Shown one piece after another: positions 63,002 through 64,000 of a DNA stretch of 64,000 nt; the stretch's first letter is position 1, and the number at the start of each line of letters is the position of its first letter. Origin of the DNA: Ignavibacteriales bacterium. Its GTDB lineage: Bacteria > Bacteroidota > Ignavibacteria > Ignavibacteriales > Ignavibacteriaceae. Where the stretch lies: contig CP054182.1 in assembly GCA_015709675.1 (NCBI GenBank), positions 310,001 to 374,000 on the forward strand. Reading direction: 5' to 3'. Position numbers and translations under genes: made by a program. A model generated the notes under the pieces. The model saw nothing but the letters and a program-made list of their open reading frames with translations. It had not been told where the DNA came from and did no database searches.

Positions 63002-64000
63002 TCACCTGAGAAGAATCATTTTTTTCGTTTCATTTATTCCTGTCCCCTGAATCCGGTAAAAATACTGTCCTGAAGGAACCGGCTCAGCCGCCTCATTTTC
63101 CCCGTCCCATTGCCTCTTGTGGGTACCCGGCTCAAAATATCCTTCCGCAACCGTTCTGATAATCTCTCCCAGATTGTTATATATCCTCAGGGTAATATAG
63201 GAACCCTTATCCAGACGGAATTCAATCATCGTAAGAGGATTAAAGGGATTTGGATAGTTATTTGACAGTTCATACCCCGGCACCTCTCCGGCTGTTTCAT
63301 TCTGTATCGAGGTAAAGGGAGCTGTATATTTATATATTGAATCGCCAAAGGCGTAGGCAAGATGACTGTTAATAATTCTGAAACGGTTAACCCTTCTGCC
63401 AAGCGTAAGCGGTGACCAGGTCTCGCCTCCGTTGGTGGTCTGCCACATCGGATTGGCACTGTTGCCCCCGGCCCAGCCCAGCGAGCCGTTAATAAAACCC
63501 ATCCCCTGAACAAAGTAATAGCTGTTGCTGAAAAGTTTTTCCTCCCAGGTGAATCCCGCGTCGGTGGTCTTCAGAAAATAGATGGGAGAAAGTGAATTCC
63601 TCTGCAGTGATATATATCCTGTATCAGGTGTCGGGAACTGTATCTTCCAGCACCACTCCCCCTGCCGCGAGGTGGTAATCTGCGGAGACCAGGTATTGCC
63701 TCCGTCACTGGTATAAAGCACAATGCCGCTTGAGTTTGCGTGGGTAATATTCGTCAGTCCCACTATCCATCCGGTCAGCGGAGTGGTGAAGTATATATCA
63801 ATAAGCCCCGGAGCAATGCTGCTTAGTTCTTTGGCCGTCCAGGTCTGGCCGCGGTTGGTGGTTTTGTAAAACCAGCCCGGCCCGCGCACTCTGCCAACTC
63901 CCACGATAACCGAATCATTCACCACCTGCATTCCGCAGAAGCCCCTCTTGATAACCGAACTGCTCAGCTGCGGTTCCGGAACCCAGGTTGTCCCTCCGTT
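63002..64000 (-). CDS. T9SS cargo: BNR/Ycf48-type protein, 5' end beyond the window
   Basis: The frame is open to the right edge (333 codons); an internal ATG at 63931 is not the start, since NGGTTWVPEPQ upstream is a further repeat. Ycf48/BNR repeats seen: TTNRGQTWTAKE, TSDGGNTWSPQI, TTDAGFTWEEKL and TTNGGETWSPL. The T9SS domain has NNYPNPFNPLT and ends KKMILLR. Probably a surface or secreted propeller. The stop lies four bases before the esterase start, so the two may be co-transcribed. Confidence 0.9.
   Translation of the reverse strand, partial: NGGTTWVPEPQLSSSVIKRGFCGMQVVNDSVIVGVGRVRGPGWFYKTTNRGQTWTAKELSSIAPGLIDIYFTTPLTGWIVGLTNITHANSSGIVLYTSDGGNTWSPQITTSRQGEWCWKIQFPTPDTGYISLQRNSLSPIYFLKTTDAGFTWEEKLFSNSYYFVQGMGFINGSLGWAGGNSANPMWQTTNGGETWSPLTLGRRVNRFRIINSHLAYAFGDSIYKYTAPFTSIQNETAGEVPGYELSNNYPNPFNPLTMIEFRLDKGSYITLRIYNNLGEIIRTVAEGYFEPGTHKRQWDGENEAAEPVPSGQYFYRIQGTGINETKKMILLR

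Overview
The window looks like a chromosomal segment of a member of the Ignavibacteriota (Bacteroidota/Chlorobiota side of the FCB group). Twelve predicted secreted proteins end in the type IX secretion (T9SS) sorting domain with the near-invariant motif QNYPNPFNP, and most other families present (tricorn protease, DUF5916 barrel, DUF2157/GDYXXLXY, Crp-pirin-YceI) are common in that group. Coding is almost entirely on the minus strand. No tRNA, rRNA, CRISPR array or T9SS machinery gene was seen.

Layout. 1-4.9 kb: a Tat-exported PhoX-like protein (cut by the left edge), divergent from a tricorn protease. 5.1-9.2 kb: a seven-gene minus-strand operon led by an ArsR-type repressor, with a CSC-type permease, four thioredoxin-fold proteins and CcdA, apparently a redox-assisted metal(loid) export unit. 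9.3-24.1 kb: five large T9SS cargo genes (three paralogous beta-helix proteins, one fused to an esterase; an M14 carboxypeptidase; a phosphodiester glycosidase). 24.2-28.6 kb: a DUF5916 outer-membrane protein whose only ATG cuts its signal peptide, then prolyl-tRNA synthetase with a small downstream gene. 28.9-41.7 kb: an eleven-repeat FN3-like T9SS protein, a Tat-exported metallophosphoesterase, a Crp/pirin/YceI group, a hypothetical envelope protein and a large BNR-type T9SS protein. 42-46.4 kb: a GNAT-like protein with a tiny lysine-rich partner, an SF0329/DUF2157/GDYXXLXY operon and a pseudouridine synthase. 46.9-48.5 kb: an IS110-family (IS1111-like) insertion sequence with a long structured 3' non-coding end. 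48.6-51.5 kb: a LuxR-type two-component system. 51.6-59.9 kb: four T9SS proteins built from cohesin-like and dockerin-like modules, three sharing an almost identical 3' half. 60.5-64 kb: dGTPase, a secreted esterase and a T9SS BNR protein cut by the right edge.

The spacers are as striking as the genes. They carry several unrelated repeat families: AT-rich ATGA-dense repeats that abut or contain stop codons, short palindromes whose two arms change together, and a composite element with a fixed module order at three loci, one copy interrupted by the IS. Distinct long hairpins lacking a U-tract follow T9SS genes, and the hexamer TATATA is clearly over-represented even inside genes.

Most novel candidates: the composite repeat with its IS1111 insertion and candidate guide RNA; the single-chain cohesin-dockerin-cohesin T9SS cassette; the GNAT-like/lysine-rich gene pair; and the ArsR-permease-thioredoxin-CcdA operon. 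All functions are inferred from sequence motifs; no database search was run.
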